From assembly GCA_048267245.1 (NCBI GenBank), contig JBLWXV010000002.1, forward strand, positions 1,302,001-1,366,000: a DNA stretch of 64,000 bases, read 5' to 3'. Positions 24,235 to 34,523 of this stretch are shown here, in pieces. Below the pieces are notes generated by a model that saw only the letters and a list, made by a program, of their open reading frames with translations, was not told the origin of the DNA and searched no databases. The stretch's first letter is position 1; every line of letters starts with the position of its first letter. A program made the position numbers and the translations under genes. The stretch comes from JBLWXV01 sp048267245 (GTDB taxonomy: Bacteria; Bdellovibrionota; Bacteriovoracia; Bacteriovoracales; Bacteriovoracaceae).

Positions 24235-26679
24235 ATGAAAGTTGCACCTTACTTTACAAAATCTAGTGCCGATCCCTACCAAGGGCTCACTTTTATAGGT
24301 CATCGCTTTGATTACGATGGCAAGCAAATTGAGTTTATCGCACCCAAAGAGTGGGGCGCTCTGGCGGTGGAGATTTTGTGGAGTAAATTTGCTCGCAAAA
24401 AAGGTGTCGCGCCACTTGGATATGAGTCCGATGCAAGACAGATCTTTGGTCGCCTCGCAAGTACCTGGCGCAGTTGGGGAGTGAAGCTCGGCCACTTTGA
24501 TAGTAAGGAAGATGCCAATCTATTTGAGCGAGAAATTCTCTATATGCTCTCTCATCAAATTGCCGCTCCCAATAGCCCCCAGTGGTTTAACACCGGAATT
24601 TACGACGTCTATGGCGTGCAAGGGAGCTCTCCTGAGGGGCACTACGCCTATAATTTTGAGAGAAAGAAATTTGAACAAACTACCGGTGCCTTTGTTAGAC
24701 CCCAGGCCCACGCCTGTTTTATTCAGAGTGTAAATGATGAGCTTCTTAGTGAGGGAGGAATCTTTGACTTGCTCATGCGAGAGGCGAGACTCTTTAAGTA
24801 TGGTTCGGGTACGGGAAGCAATTTTTCTCATATTCGTGGCAAAGGTGAGAAGCTCGCTGGTGGTGGAGAGAGTTCGGGGCTGATGAGTTTTCTGGACGTC
24901 TTTGATCGCAGCGCCGGTGTTATTCAGAGCGGGGGAACGACGAGAAGGGCCGCCAAGATGGTGTGCCTTGATGCCGATCACCCCGATGTCGAAGACTTTG
25001 TGAATTATAAGAAACGTGAAGAAGATAAAGTGGCGAGCCTCATACTCGGAGGGGCCAGGCAGCGCGAAATCTTTGAGCAATTAAAATCGACCCCGCTTGG
25101 TGAGCGCGCTCTACTTGTAGATGAACTTGCTGGAAGTGGCGTCTCTCGCAATCTACTCCTTCGCTATGAGGAGATGATCCTAAAGAAGATGACTCCTGAT
25201 TTTCCGCACTTTGACACTGATTGGGAGGGAGCTTCCTATAAGAGTGTGTCAGGACAGAATGCTAATTTTTCTCTACGCTTAAATGAAGAGTTCTTCTCCT
25301 GCTTAGCTCGCGATGGGCAGTGGCCCTTGGTTGAGAGAACCAGCAAAAAGGTAGTAAAGACGATAAGTGCAAAGTCACTCTGGGAGCAGATTGAAAATGC
25401 GGCTTGGGTGAGTGCCGATCCTGGTATTCAATTTCACGATACCATTAATGATTGGAATACCTGTAAGAGCGACGGGGAAATTCGCGCTAGCAATCCCTGT
25501 TCTGAGTATATGTTCTTAGATGAGACGGCCTGCAATCTAGCTTCCGTAAATATTTTAAAATTCTTTAAAGAGCTCGGCGAGCGCGATAGCTTTGATGTCG
25601 ACGGATTTGTCTACGCCTGTGAGCTTTGGACAATGGTCTTAGATATTTCTGTTTCCATGGCCTCTTATCCCTCTCTACAAATGGCCAAGAATGGACTTCG
25701 CTACCGCACGTTGGGTTTGGGCTTTGCCAATCTCGGTGCTAGTTTAATGTCTCTTGGTATCGCCTATGACAGTGATGAGGGCAGAAGTTTTGGCGCCTCC
25801 CTCACGGCAATTCTCACCGGAGCGAGCTATCGATATTCCTGTATGATGGCCCAGAGCTTAGGAAGCTTTGAAGCTTATGAAAAAAATAAAGAGCATGTAC
25901 TGCGGGTACTTGGCAATCACCGAGGGGCCCTCTTTCAAGAGAGAGACAAGTTAATTGGACTTGGTCACAAACCATACTTTTTCTCCCACGAGCTTGCTCC
26001 GGATGAACTTTTAAGTAGGGCCAAGTTAATCTGGGATGAGGTGCTAAAATTAGCGCCTACCTCTGGTGTTCGAAACGCGCAGGTCAGTGTGGTTGCACCT
26101 ACTGGAACAATAGGCCTGATGATGGATTGTGATACGACTGGCATTGAGCCCGAGTATTCACTGGTAAAGTATAAAAAGATCGCCGGGTCTAAGACTGTAA
26201 AGATTGTGAATAGAATTTGCCAGGTCGCGCTTTTAAAAATGGGCTTTAATCAAGCGCAGATTGAAGAAATTGAGTCGGCCATCTTTAATGAAGAGGCCCC
26301 ACTTTCAAAATGGCTCACCCCCAAGCAAGTGGCCGTTTTTGATTGCGCATTGGCCAGTAGTGCAAGTGAAGGCAGAGCAATTTCAAGTTCAGGCCATTTA
26401 AAAATGATGGCGGCGATCCAGCCCTTTATAAGTGGCGCCATTTCTAAAACTGTGAATATTTCCTTTGATGCCTCCCCCAAAGATATTGGGCGCATCTACC
26501 ATGAGGCGAGAACCTTGATGTTAAAGGCCGTGGCCATTTACCGCGACGGCTCTAAGCTAGGTCAGCCTTTGATGAGGGCGCGAGAGGTGGTATGTCGCAA
26601 TTGTTCTCAAAAAGGATTAATCACCACAGGGAGCTGTTTTGTGTGCTCAAATTGTGGAACTTCAACTGGCTGTTCTTAG
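24235..26679 (+). CDS. nrdJ: Adenosylcobalamin-dependent (class II) ribonucleotide reductase
   Basis: Reduces ribonucleotides to deoxyribonucleotides using adenosylcobalamin, without oxygen or an NrdB subunit. Motifs seen: APNSPQWFNTG (about 111-121), HACFIQSV (redox Cys), GSGTGSNFS, IQSGGTTRRAAKMV, NPCSE (420-424, with the radical Cys422 and catalytic Glu424), DETACNLASVNI and APTGTIGLMMDCDTTG (about 621). The C-terminus has a zinc-ribbon CRNC and CFVCSNCG followed by a terminal Cys. The 814-residue length matches the single-subunit NrdJ type. The 39-base upstream gap has no cobalamin riboswitch and no clear ribosome site. The 3' end overlaps the convergent permease gene by 18 bases. Confidence 0.95.
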   Translation: MKVAPYFTKSSADPYQGLTFIGHRFDYDGKQIEFIAPKEWGALAVEILWSKFARKKGVAPLGYESDARQIFGRLASTWRSWGVKLGHFDSKEDANLFEREILYMLSHQIAAPNSPQWFNTGIYDVYGVQGSSPEGHYAYNFERKKFEQTTGAFVRPQAHACFIQSVNDELLSEGGIFDLLMREARLFKYGSGTGSNFSHIRGKGEKLAGGGESSGLMSFLDVFDRSAGVIQSGGTTRRAAKMVCLDADHPDVEDFVNYKKREEDKVASLILGGARQREIFEQLKSTPLGERALLVDELAGSGVSRNLLLRYEEMILKKMTPDFPHFDTDWEGASYKSVSGQNANFSLRLNEEFFSCLARDGQWPLVERTSKKVVKTISAKSLWEQIENAAWVSADPGIQFHDTINDWNTCKSDGEIRASNPCSEYMFLDETACNLASVNILKFFKELGERDSFDVDGFVYACELWTMVLDISVSMASYPSLQMAKNGLRYRTLGLGFANLGASLMSLGIAYDSDEGRSFGASLTAILTGASYRYSCMMAQSLGSFEAYEKNKEHVLRVLGNHRGALFQERDKLIGLGHKPYFFSHELAPDELLSRAKLIWDEVLKLAPTSGVRNAQVSVVAPTGTIGLMMDCDTTGIEPEYSLVKYKKIAGSKTVKIVNRICQVALLKMGFNQAQIEEIESAIFNEEAPLSKWLTPKQVAVFDCALASSASEGRAISSSGHLKMMAAIQPFISGAISKTVNISFDASPKDIGRIYHEARTLMLKAVAIYRDGSKLGQPLMRAREVVCRNCSQKGLITTGSCFVCSNCGTSTGCS

Positions 26680-27498
26680 GCGCTCGATTAAGAAAATAAA
26701 TAGCATGGCCACAAATTGTACCAGGCAAAGCACCGGCCCAAGAGAGAGGTTGAGTGCGTTTGAAATGACAATTGAAATTAGTGCGCTAATCAAACTAAAG
26801 AGCGCGCTCATGATAAAGACCTGACGATTGCTCTTACTCACTCGAAGTGCCACCATACCGGGGACGATGATAAAGGTATTGATGAGTACTGTGCCCGCTA
26901 GCTTCAGGCCAGAGACGATGGCCAGAGTGAGAAGCGCCATGAAGACATAGTGAGACAGGCGCACGTTAATACCAGATTGGTAGGCCGACTCTTCACTAAA
27001 GCTCAAGAAGAGCCACTTCTTAAGGGGCAGGAGTATGCCAAGAGCTACAATAATGAGCGCCACCGCAAGGATGCCAAGATCTGCATTTGTGAGTAGGTAG
27101 AGATTTCCAAAGAGATAGCTCATAAGATCAACATTCTTAGCTGGGCCCATTTGATGAATAATCATCCCTAGCCCCATACACGTGGTGAAAAATATCCCAA
27201 TGAGCGAGTCTCTGGGCATGGGGTTGCGATAGGTGCTCTCTGCCAAAATGAGCGAGAGTGCGAGGGTCACAAATAGAGTGACGCCAAAAACGCTGGTGCT
27301 ACTTGTGGCCTCAAAGAAACTAAAACCAAGAGCAAGTCCCACCAATGTGGCGTGGGAGAGTGCGGCCCCCATAAAGGCCTGCCTTCTCGCAATCACGAGG
27401 GGGGATAGCAGCGAGCAAATGAGGGCGAGACCGATCACTCCAAGTAATCCCACTTGCAAGAAGGGATAAATGAAGAATTCATTTATCTTTAAGAACAC
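26662..27498 (-). CDS. Zinc/manganese ABC transporter permease
   Basis: A 278-residue ABC-3 family permease with about eight membrane helices. It resembles ZnuB/MntB: LGVIGLALICSLLSPLVIARRQAFMGAALSHATLVG near the N-terminus and LKLAGTVLINTFIIVPGMVALRV, the conserved cytoplasmic coupling region, in the second half. It translocates the metal delivered by the binding protein. Its ATG overlaps the ATPase gene by 10 bases. Start at 27498 with GGAGG seven bases upstream. Confidence 0.9.
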   Translation of the reverse strand: MFLKINEFFIYPFLQVGLLGVIGLALICSLLSPLVIARRQAFMGAALSHATLVGLALGFSFFEATSSTSVFGVTLFVTLALSLILAESTYRNPMPRDSLIGIFFTTCMGLGMIIHQMGPAKNVDLMSYLFGNLYLLTNADLGILAVALIIVALGILLPLKKWLFLSFSEESAYQSGINVRLSHYVFMALLTLAIVSGLKLAGTVLINTFIIVPGMVALRVSKSNRQVFIMSALFSLISALISIVISNALNLSLGPVLCLVQFVAMLFIFLIERLRTAS

Positions 27499-28238
27499 GA
27501 ATGACCTCCGTGTTCGTGAATCAAGAGGTGTTCGTATTCACAGTGGTAGACGTCATTCATTACGTCTTTATTAAATTTATCTTTGCTATCATGCCAATGG
27601 GCATGGCGATTGAGGCACATTATCCGGTCACAGTGGGCCAGCAGGTGAGAGATATTGTGATCGACAATGATTGCTCCCCTTGGAGCATCACTCTCACTGG
27701 TAGACCAACTTCTAATAAGCTGTAAGAGCTGATCCACCCCTTTCGCGTCTAGTCCTTTAGTGGGCTCATCGAGAATGAGGAGACCAGGCTTTTCAAGGAA
27801 AGCCTTGGCAAGAAGGACCTTTTGCTTTTGTCCGCCGGAGAGCTCACGAAAGAGGTTGTGCTCAAGTTTTGTGAGTTCTAGTTTTTCAAGAATTTGCTCC
27901 CTTTCTCTATGCGCCTCTGAGTTTTTAAAGCTCGCAAAGCTCAGCACATCATTGACGGTGAGGGGAAAGTATCCTGCATTTTGATCTTCTTGAGCGAGAT
28001 AGGAAATTTGTCCTCTCAATTCTCTGGAGCCTGGACTTTGACCGAGAACTTTTAGCTCTCCTTTAACTGGGCGATGTTTTCCCATGATGAGCGAGAGTAG
28101 AGTGGATTTTCCTCCACCATTTGGGCCCATAATACCGAGCATTTGATTTGAGGCGAGCTTGAAACTGAGATCCTTTAGGATCAGTTCTCTATCGTAGGCA
28201 AAACTAATTTGTGAGCAATTGATGAGGTCGCTACTCAT
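27489..28238 (-). CDS. Zinc/manganese ABC transporter ATP-binding protein
   Basis: A complete nucleotide-binding subunit: Walker A GPNGGGKST, Q-loop SYLAQED, signature LSGGQKQK, Walker B LLILDEP and the switch His in VDHNISHLL. It belongs to the ZnuC/MntB branch by order and context. The C-terminus is His-rich (HEHGGHSCS, YHCEYEHLLIHE), which could bind metal and sense its level. Length 249. Overlaps the binding-protein gene by 8 bases and the permease gene by 10 bases; all three form one operon. Confidence 0.92.
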   Translation of the reverse strand: MSSDLINCSQISFAYDRELILKDLSFKLASNQMLGIMGPNGGGKSTLLSLIMGKHRPVKGELKVLGQSPGSRELRGQISYLAQEDQNAGYFPLTVNDVLSFASFKNSEAHREREQILEKLELTKLEHNLFRELSGGQKQKVLLAKAFLEKPGLLILDEPTKGLDAKGVDQLLQLIRSWSTSESDAPRGAIIVDHNISHLLAHCDRIMCLNRHAHWHDSKDKFNKDVMNDVYHCEYEHLLIHEHGGHSCS

Positions 28239-29076
28239 GCGCGAATAACCTCGTTAATTTATCACTAAGTTCTTTTAAAGGAGCAAAAGTCGATTGACCA
28301 AAGTGACCGCTAACTTTGACGACGATCTTGTGATCGGTCTCTCTAATTAATTTTGCTAGCTGGGGTGGTAGTCCGACTTCACTTTCCACTAGCCACAGTA
28401 CACTGTCATGATTATCTAAGATCGAATGAACTTCTTTAAAAACACCCGGTGAAATTTCGTGGGCATGGGCCACAGTCTTTAGAATGATAAATTCTATTCC
28501 TAGCGACTCGAGTAGCGGTGCGAGGGCGTTGTGGGTAAGAATGACGTACTGGCCCCGGAGAGCGGTTTTGATTTTCTTAGCAGAGATTTGAAAGCGAGCG
28601 CTTGAACACTCGGCGGCCGAATCTCGTACTTTATGCCCCCAAGAGCTAAGTTTCATTTTGAGGTTTTGGGCCAGGGCGCACATCTCATTTTCATAGAGCC
28701 AAAAATGGGCATGGGCACCTGGATACTTGCCTACAATTTGTTGGGTGGAAACCTCAGCAATGAAAGTATTTTCGCTGGTGCGATTTTGAATCACCGTGGG
28801 TAGCCAGGGTGAGAGTTCAGCGGCCGGCAGAATTAAGTTCTTGGCCTCATAGTATATTTTTAAAAGCTCTGGAGAGAGAGCAACTTCATGGGGGTCGCTA
28901 TTTTCGCTTTGAAAGGCGGTAGTGATATTGTCTCGCTCTGACTCATCAAGTAGCTTGAGAGTCAGGTTACATAGCTGGTGATGGGCACAGACTAAGGTCT
29001 TAGGCACTGATAGAGCTGGTGAGCTGTAGACGGTTCCCAAGAGCGTGGCGGCAATGAGTAGAAGGCGCGCGAGCAT
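28231..29076 (-). CDS. ZnuA-like metal-binding periplasmic protein
   Basis: A cluster A-I type solute-binding protein. A signal peptide (1-23) is followed by metal-ligand candidates His63 (DPHEV), His122/124 (GAHAHFWL) and His182 (THNAL), the usual triad of zinc/manganese binders. ZnuA's long His-rich loop is absent; only HAH is found, so manganese is possible. The fourth ligand (Asp/Glu) may be in LWLVESEVG. First gene of the operon with the ATPase and permease. I see no Zur- or MntR-like palindrome upstream. Confidence 0.85.
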   Translation of the reverse strand: MLARLLLIAATLLGTVYSSPALSVPKTLVCAHHQLCNLTLKLLDESERDNITTAFQSENSDPHEVALSPELLKIYYEAKNLILPAAELSPWLPTVIQNRTSENTFIAEVSTQQIVGKYPGAHAHFWLYENEMCALAQNLKMKLSSWGHKVRDSAAECSSARFQISAKKIKTALRGQYVILTHNALAPLLESLGIEFIILKTVAHAHEISPGVFKEVHSILDNHDSVLWLVESEVGLPPQLAKLIRETDHKIVVKVSGHFGQSTFAPLKELSDKLTRLFAHE

Positions 29077-29150
29077 GGAGTAGACCCCTCGGATTTTTGC
29101 AAATAACTAGCAGATAATAGCCGAGTGGGTCTTATTTGGCGAGGGCCATT

Positions 29151-32100
29151 TTACTGGCAGTAAAACTGATGATCCCATCGATAACCCTCTAAAAACCTTA
29201 CGGTTCCAGTGTCATTGTCGGGATCACTATCAGCGGTAGAATCGATAATAGAGTAGTAGAGGCCCTGGTCGGCATCGTTTACTTGCTGGAAGTATCCATT
29301 GTTTGGTTCTGCATTGAAGTAACCAAAGGCAGAGCCTTTGCGAACTGTCTTAGAGGCACAGTAGGCTTGTCCGAGCGCTTGAATCTTGGCATTAACTTCT
29401 GAAGTAAGCTTTGGCTCTCCAGTTTCTGGAACAAAGTCGGTATCGAGGAGACCGCCACCTGGCTGAGTTTCGCCCACACCTTCAGATGAGATGAATTTAT
29501 TAAAGTAGACGTTAAGGTTTGTGCCACTTGGAAGAGCGCAAGCAAGTCCACCTGACTCTTCATCGTTGACTGCAAAACTAGAGCAACACTGCGAGGCACT
29601 TGTGGTCTTACTTCCAAGTTCAAGGCAGCAACGGAATTCATGCCCAGAGAAGACTTGAGGAAGTTGTACAGTGTCTTGCATCCCTACGAATGCACTTGGG
29701 TTTGATTCGTCGGTTGATGGTGTCGAGTTGTAGATTTGGGTGAGATCGCGCCCATTAACCGATCCATATTGATAGGTCGAGGCACTGCCTTCAAAGCTTG
29801 ATCTTGTACTTAGATTATCGTCAAAGATTCCAGGTACGAGTTTCGATTGATTGCTATTGCAATAGAGTGGCTCGTAGAACATTTGTGGGACACCAAGAAG
29901 TTCTAGGCGCGCAAGCTTAGTCAGGTAGTAGAGAGCATTACCTGGCTTTAGACCGACTTCATCAACACCAATGGCAACACTGCCGGTTCCAGCGTTGTTG
30001 AGTCTTCTAAAGAATTTTGAACCTGGTGGTCTAAACTTAATGGCCACACCAGCGTAGGCCCATTGACCAGGGTCTCCAGAACCATCGAGGTCTGGTTGGC
30101 TCATGATGTGAAAGATCGTGCGCGCAAGGGCAGGGTTAGAGTTATCAGGGGCCAAGCACCAGTGCTCATCGGCGAGTGCGTTGCCACCTAGATCTGGATC
30201 GCCTGGGTAGCCCCAACCAACGGGAGTAGTTCCGCCACTAGATCCTGGACAAGCGCCAAGCTGGCCACCATCGATATCAGGGGTAGCAGTTCTGATCGTT
30301 ACAACTTCTCCGCCTTCAGCAAAGTAGACGATTTTAACTTCTTTAATGGCCTGAGAGAGGTTCATAAAGCCTGTGCCATAGACTGAGTTGAGGCTGGCCG
30401 AAATATAGGCCGGGAGATAAAAACTCGCCGCGTAGTCTGTAACAGGTGAGGCCATAAAGTTAAGGGGGCCCACTGAGCCACTTGGAGGCGTGAGGTTTTG
30501 ATAGGGGATTGGCTGGTAAGGAGCGTAGAGATCCTTGGCCTGAAGAAGCGTTCCATTTGCGGGGTCTTCAAGTGGTGAGGTGTTTACTACCCACCAATCG
30601 ATATCATCGTTTACAACTGGGTATGTGATATCAAAGCTATCAACTTCAAATCCATTTAGTTCATAAGCTGGGACATCTGCGTCGATAGCGGCAGCGCTAA
30701 AAGGGTGAATCTGAACACAGCCACCATCGGCCGGAGCAAGACAGAGTCTATCGGCCTCGGCGCCATAGGTATTGGCATCGGCAAAGTCTGGGGCAGTATT
30801 GTGAACTTCACTGATATAGTTGAGACAGCTAAATTGACTAACATCAATATTGAGTCGATTTCTGACCGCCCAATTAGTTGTGCCATCAGCAAATTTTCTC
30901 ACCCAGCCACCACAGCAAGTGAGGTTACCTGTGTCGTTGAGAGTTTTCCACTGGAAGTCTTGCGGAGCTTGACCAGAAGTTACAGCGGGCTTTTCATTGA
31001 CTGGCACTGTGCTCGCTGAATTTGTAACAAGATCAACCACAGAGTAGCGTGAGTAGCGACCAGCAACACTTGGACCGCTACTAGGTAGTCTTGCGGTATT
31101 GAGTGATAGGTTGTCCGTACCAAGATCTGGAATCAGGGTTGAGTTACCTTGAGTGTACATGGTGAAGTCTTTGCCAGTTTCGCGGCAACATCTGTTAAGA
31201 CCTTGATCGTAATCCCAGAAGTCTTCGGCGGTGAGAAATGGCTTTGGCTGGGCTTGACCACAAACGAGCTCTTCTTCCCAATAGCTCTTTTCAGCTTGAG
31301 TTCCACCAAAGTAGTCTAGGCCATAGAAGAATGATTGCTCGGCGTGCATTCTATTGGGGCCACAATCGAGGTTGGTGTGACAAATTGATCCAGCTCTTCT
31401 GAGGCAAGCGTTTCTAACCAAAGTAGGTTGAATGATGTTGAGGAGAGAGGCAAGTGTGCCGGCTTCAACATCTGCAAAGGGAGAGAGCCCAGAAGCATCT
31501 CTAGACTCGGCCCCACACATATTTTGCTTTCTTCTCATGGCAAGGCCAGTGCCCTCAGTAGTTATATAGTCGCCAACAGCAACTCCACTAGCGGCATCAG
31601 CTTCATTTTCAAAGGCGGGACATGCCTGAGTTCTGGTATTTCCTGTGGCGTTGTGGTCACAACTTCCCACTTGAGAGATGTAGTCGGTGCGATTTTGAGA
31701 ATCGGCACTTTGGTGCTGAAGCGCAAAGACACTAGTATTGATTGCCTTTCCTGGGCGACAAAGTCCCCAGTCAGTGATGTCGTTGGCCATCTGAGAGGCG
31801 TTGTGGTTGATATTGGACTTGGCCGTTGAACTAATGAGATTTGAAGCTCCCACGTAGGTTCTCGGTCTTCCTAGAACGTCAGCCTCTTTACCGTAGAGAA
31901 CTGTTTCTAGTTCCGCCGGTGAGCGAATGATTTCATTATTAAATGAATTGCTATCAATGTCGGCGCAGTAGAAGTTGGGTGCACATGTTACTAGCTTCCT
32001 AGCATTTGAATCGACGAGGTCAGTTGAAAAACTTTGCTTACAGACTGAGCCTGCTCCGCGATACACACAGCGTTTAGCACTTCCAGAGGGAATTGCACTT

Positions 32101-34523
32101 TGGAGAATATCTATAATTGAAATACCTGTTCGCTCCGTGGCCAATTGCTCTTGAGCAAACATATTGTACTTGGGCCAAGTGGTCTTCATCTTAGTTACAT
32201 CTGCACAGACATATTCCCAGCCAAGCTTGGTCACGCAATCTGAATCCACATTACACTGGTGGTAGTACTGGCAAGTGGCGCCTGTATTTTGGCGAACATC
32301 ATTTGGCTTAAGGTTTGGATCGTAGTCAAAGTCGGCCGCAGTGTTATTGCCATTATCAGTTGTGATAGCAACTGTGATATCTGTATTTTCGGCCAGGTCA
32401 GCAAAAGGGGCGTTAATTGCGAGATAGAGCTTCGTTGAAGTTGCTCTTACTCTGCGGCCAGTGCCGATGGCAAACCAAGTTGAGCCATCAAATGAACCAA
32501 TCAGTGCGCCTTTGTTAAACCCAAACCAATCTCTCTGATAGCCGTTCATAAAGAGCGCACTCTGGGCCTCGAGTCTTGCTAGGCGCTGAGCCTGCACTGT
32601 AGTGCCAAGGGGCTGGTGAGAGAAGGGGATCATTGTCGGTGGAAGAAAGCAGGCGCGACCAAAGATATTATCTTCGTAGTTTCCGTTTGTTGTGTTGTAG
32701 CCGTAGGCCGCGCGATCGGTTGTGTATCCCACGGCCGTGAGACCTGTGCCGTTTCGACTTTGTGGGAAGGCCTTAAAGGACTCAAACCAAGAGTCATTTC
32801 CACATTGAGGACATGGAGTATAGTAGCCATTGGTTGCGGCAATAATATAGGTCTGATCAAATTCGACGTTAAAGACTTTTGCCGGGCGAGCTTGGGAGAG
32901 ATTGGCCGAAACTTGACCAAGAATCGCGTTCATATTGTTTGCAATATTTTGCGGGTCAGTCTTACCACTGCTATCGAGGTAGCTAAATTCTGTGCCCTCT
33001 TGCTTAAGTTCGGAATTGATAAGCTTTAAAAGTGCATTTTCCTCTTGGATAGCTTCTTCGCTTTCATACTCGCTTCCATCAGTGGCAAAGTAGCGATGGG
33101 GCATCGTTCTTGCCGGAAGTGAGAGGTTGAGGTTTTGAATCGGGGTGGGCTCAACTTCAGGAACTGGGATCTTACAGACGATTTCTGTTGGGACGCCATT
33201 ATTGTCAAAGCTCGTCGCTTTAAGTCCATAGTCAGGGCAGCGTGGATCTTCAGGATCTGTCGGCGCAGGATCAGCGGCGCAACCACAGCGAGACCACACA
33301 TCGTTTCTGATAGCGACATATGCGTCGGCAGTGCCGTTGGCGGTGGTTCCATCTCCATACAGAAATGTCCAGGTACCACTGTCGGCTTCACAGTCTACCT
33401 TAGACTGATTATTGGCAACCGAACAACTTCCCACTTTACAGTAGGGCGTCCAGACCTTGCCACTGGCCACGCAATCGGCCTCAGTGAGTAAGCTTTTAGT
33501 TGAGCACGAACCGAGGTCGTACTCGGCCGGATCTTTCTCACCTGAGAGCATGCAGAAATATTCGAGTTTTAGTTGAGTGAATTCATTTTGGCCAACTTCA
33601 ATTGGATCGGGCGTCGCCGTTGGGGTTGGCGTGGCGCCTGGGTTAGGGTTGTTGCCACAAACAAAGTAGACTTCTGGGTAGTTAATATAGTTACTAGGAT
33701 TACCAAGTACATCATTGACGGCCTGAAGGTAGCTGGACTCACTTGAAGCATTTGGCTTTTCTTCGCCATCATTCACGCACTGACCAGAGAGACAACAGTC
33801 GTAACCACGAGCGCGACACTCAGTATCCGTACAACTTGTCGTTGGGTCAGTAGTATTGCTCTTTGTATCAACTCGCAGGCTGAGTACTGAGATCGCCAGG
33901 GTAGATGAGGGAATGCGATCTTGAGTTCCAAGAGTGGTTTCATTTCTGCGGTAGAGCGAGATATTCGTCGAAGTCACTTTGCCAGAGCAAGAGGGGCAAA
34001 TATCAGCAAGACTATAGCTTCCTGTTGCATCTACACCTGTGACGAATTCTCCGGCGTCAACGATTGAGACAGACCCACTACAAGCAGCTTGATTATCTGT
34101 CTTACTAGGAACGTCTACTCTGAGGAGGCGCTCCTTGGTGTTGGATGTAAAGTTGGTGATGATGATCGGGGTGGCCTTAAGGCGTAGAGTTTTACCTGCG
34201 AGAGTCGGGTAGCTTGCCACTAGACAATAGGTAACATTGGCATTGTTATCAGTTGAGAGGAAGTTGTGAATGGAGAGGCCTCTTAGATAGACAACAGTTT
34301 CAAAGTCTTCATTGAGGGTCATTGTCCCAGTGATATAGCTGCCATTAAACCAAGAGATATCTGTAGCGGCCGTTGTGTCGTCTATAGACGTACCATCGTC
34401 TTCACTGTCAGTGTTAGTGACAGCGGCACTTGAAGTCTTGCGCTTGCCTCCGGCCTTCTGATCCACGCAGGCACTTGTCACAAGCAGCGATAGAATGAGT
34501 AAAAGTAGATACGTCTTTTTCAT
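29151..34523 (-). CDS. Giant Cys-rich lipoprotein (1790 residues), unknown function
   Basis: The N-terminus MKKTYLLLLILSLLVTSAC gives a lipoprotein (lipidated Cys19). It is followed by a Thr/Ser/Asp-rich linker and a very long extracytoplasmic part with dozens of cysteines, many in pairs: DCCLSGQC, CGCAADP, NRCCRETG, NLTCCGGW, FRCCLELG, SQCCSSF. A Pro/Thr linker (TPTPTATPDP) divides an N-terminal region of about 295 residues from the rest. The spaced cysteines suggest disulfide-stabilised modules, possibly EGF- or knottin-like, but I match no family. It is a single gene after the 717-residue secreted protein. It may be a surface adhesin or contact factor; that is inference from size, anchor and cysteines. 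A perfect inverted repeat covers the stop codon. Confidence 0.8.
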   Translation of the reverse strand: MKKTYLLLLILSLLVTSACVDQKAGGKRKTSSAAVTNTDSEDDGTSIDDTTAATDISWFNGSYITGTMTLNEDFETVVYLRGLSIHNFLSTDNNANVTYCLVASYPTLAGKTLRLKATPIIITNFTSNTKERLLRVDVPSKTDNQAACSGSVSIVDAGEFVTGVDATGSYSLADICPSCSGKVTSTNISLYRRNETTLGTQDRIPSSTLAISVLSLRVDTKSNTTDPTTSCTDTECRARGYDCCLSGQCVNDGEEKPNASSESSYLQAVNDVLGNPSNYINYPEVYFVCGNNPNPGATPTPTATPDPIEVGQNEFTQLKLEYFCMLSGEKDPAEYDLGSCSTKSLLTEADCVASGKVWTPYCKVGSCSVANNQSKVDCEADSGTWTFLYGDGTTANGTADAYVAIRNDVWSRCGCAADPAPTDPEDPRCPDYGLKATSFDNNGVPTEIVCKIPVPEVEPTPIQNLNLSLPARTMPHRYFATDGSEYESEEAIQEENALLKLINSELKQEGTEFSYLDSSGKTDPQNIANNMNAILGQVSANLSQARPAKVFNVEFDQTYIIAATNGYYTPCPQCGNDSWFESFKAFPQSRNGTGLTAVGYTTDRAAYGYNTTNGNYEDNIFGRACFLPPTMIPFSHQPLGTTVQAQRLARLEAQSALFMNGYQRDWFGFNKGALIGSFDGSTWFAIGTGRRVRATSTKLYLAINAPFADLAENTDITVAITTDNGNNTAADFDYDPNLKPNDVRQNTGATCQYYHQCNVDSDCVTKLGWEYVCADVTKMKTTWPKYNMFAQEQLATERTGISIIDILQSAIPSGSAKRCVYRGAGSVCKQSFSTDLVDSNARKLVTCAPNFYCADIDSNSFNNEIIRSPAELETVLYGKEADVLGRPRTYVGASNLISSTAKSNINHNASQMANDITDWGLCRPGKAINTSVFALQHQSADSQNRTDYISQVGSCDHNATGNTRTQACPAFENEADAASGVAVGDYITTEGTGLAMRRKQNMCGAESRDASGLSPFADVEAGTLASLLNIIQPTLVRNACLRRAGSICHTNLDCGPNRMHAEQSFFYGLDYFGGTQAEKSYWEEELVCGQAQPKPFLTAEDFWDYDQGLNRCCRETGKDFTMYTQGNSTLIPDLGTDNLSLNTARLPSSGPSVAGRYSRYSVVDLVTNSASTVPVNEKPAVTSGQAPQDFQWKTLNDTGNLTCCGGWVRKFADGTTNWAVRNRLNIDVSQFSCLNYISEVHNTAPDFADANTYGAEADRLCLAPADGGCVQIHPFSAAAIDADVPAYELNGFEVDSFDITYPVVNDDIDWWVVNTSPLEDPANGTLLQAKDLYAPYQPIPYQNLTPPSGSVGPLNFMASPVTDYAASFYLPAYISASLNSVYGTGFMNLSQAIKEVKIVYFAEGGEVVTIRTATPDIDGGQLGACPGSSGGTTPVGWGYPGDPDLGGNALADEHWCLAPDNSNPALARTIFHIMSQPDLDGSGDPGQWAYAGVAIKFRPPGSKFFRRLNNAGTGSVAIGVDEVGLKPGNALYYLTKLARLELLGVPQMFYEPLYCNSNQSKLVPGIFDDNLSTRSSFEGSASTYQYGSVNGRDLTQIYNSTPSTDESNPSAFVGMQDTVQLPQVFSGHEFRCCLELGSKTTSASQCCSSFAVNDEESGGLACALPSGTNLNVYFNKFISSEGVGETQPGGGLLDTDFVPETGEPKLTSEVNAKIQALGQAYCASKTVRKGSAFGYFNAEPNNGYFQQVNDADQGLYYSIIDSTADSDPDNDTGTVRFLEGYRWDHQFYCQ

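Noticed and set aside
29149..29165. Inverted repeat across the stop of the giant lipoprotein gene (TTTTACTG/CAGTAAAA) as terminator
   Set aside because: AT-rich, short, and without T-tract; kept only as a remark.
32616..33029. Plus-strand frame of 137 codons inside the giant lipoprotein gene
   Set aside because: It is the antisense of a clear lipoprotein reading frame; Cys/Val-rich product with no start signal.
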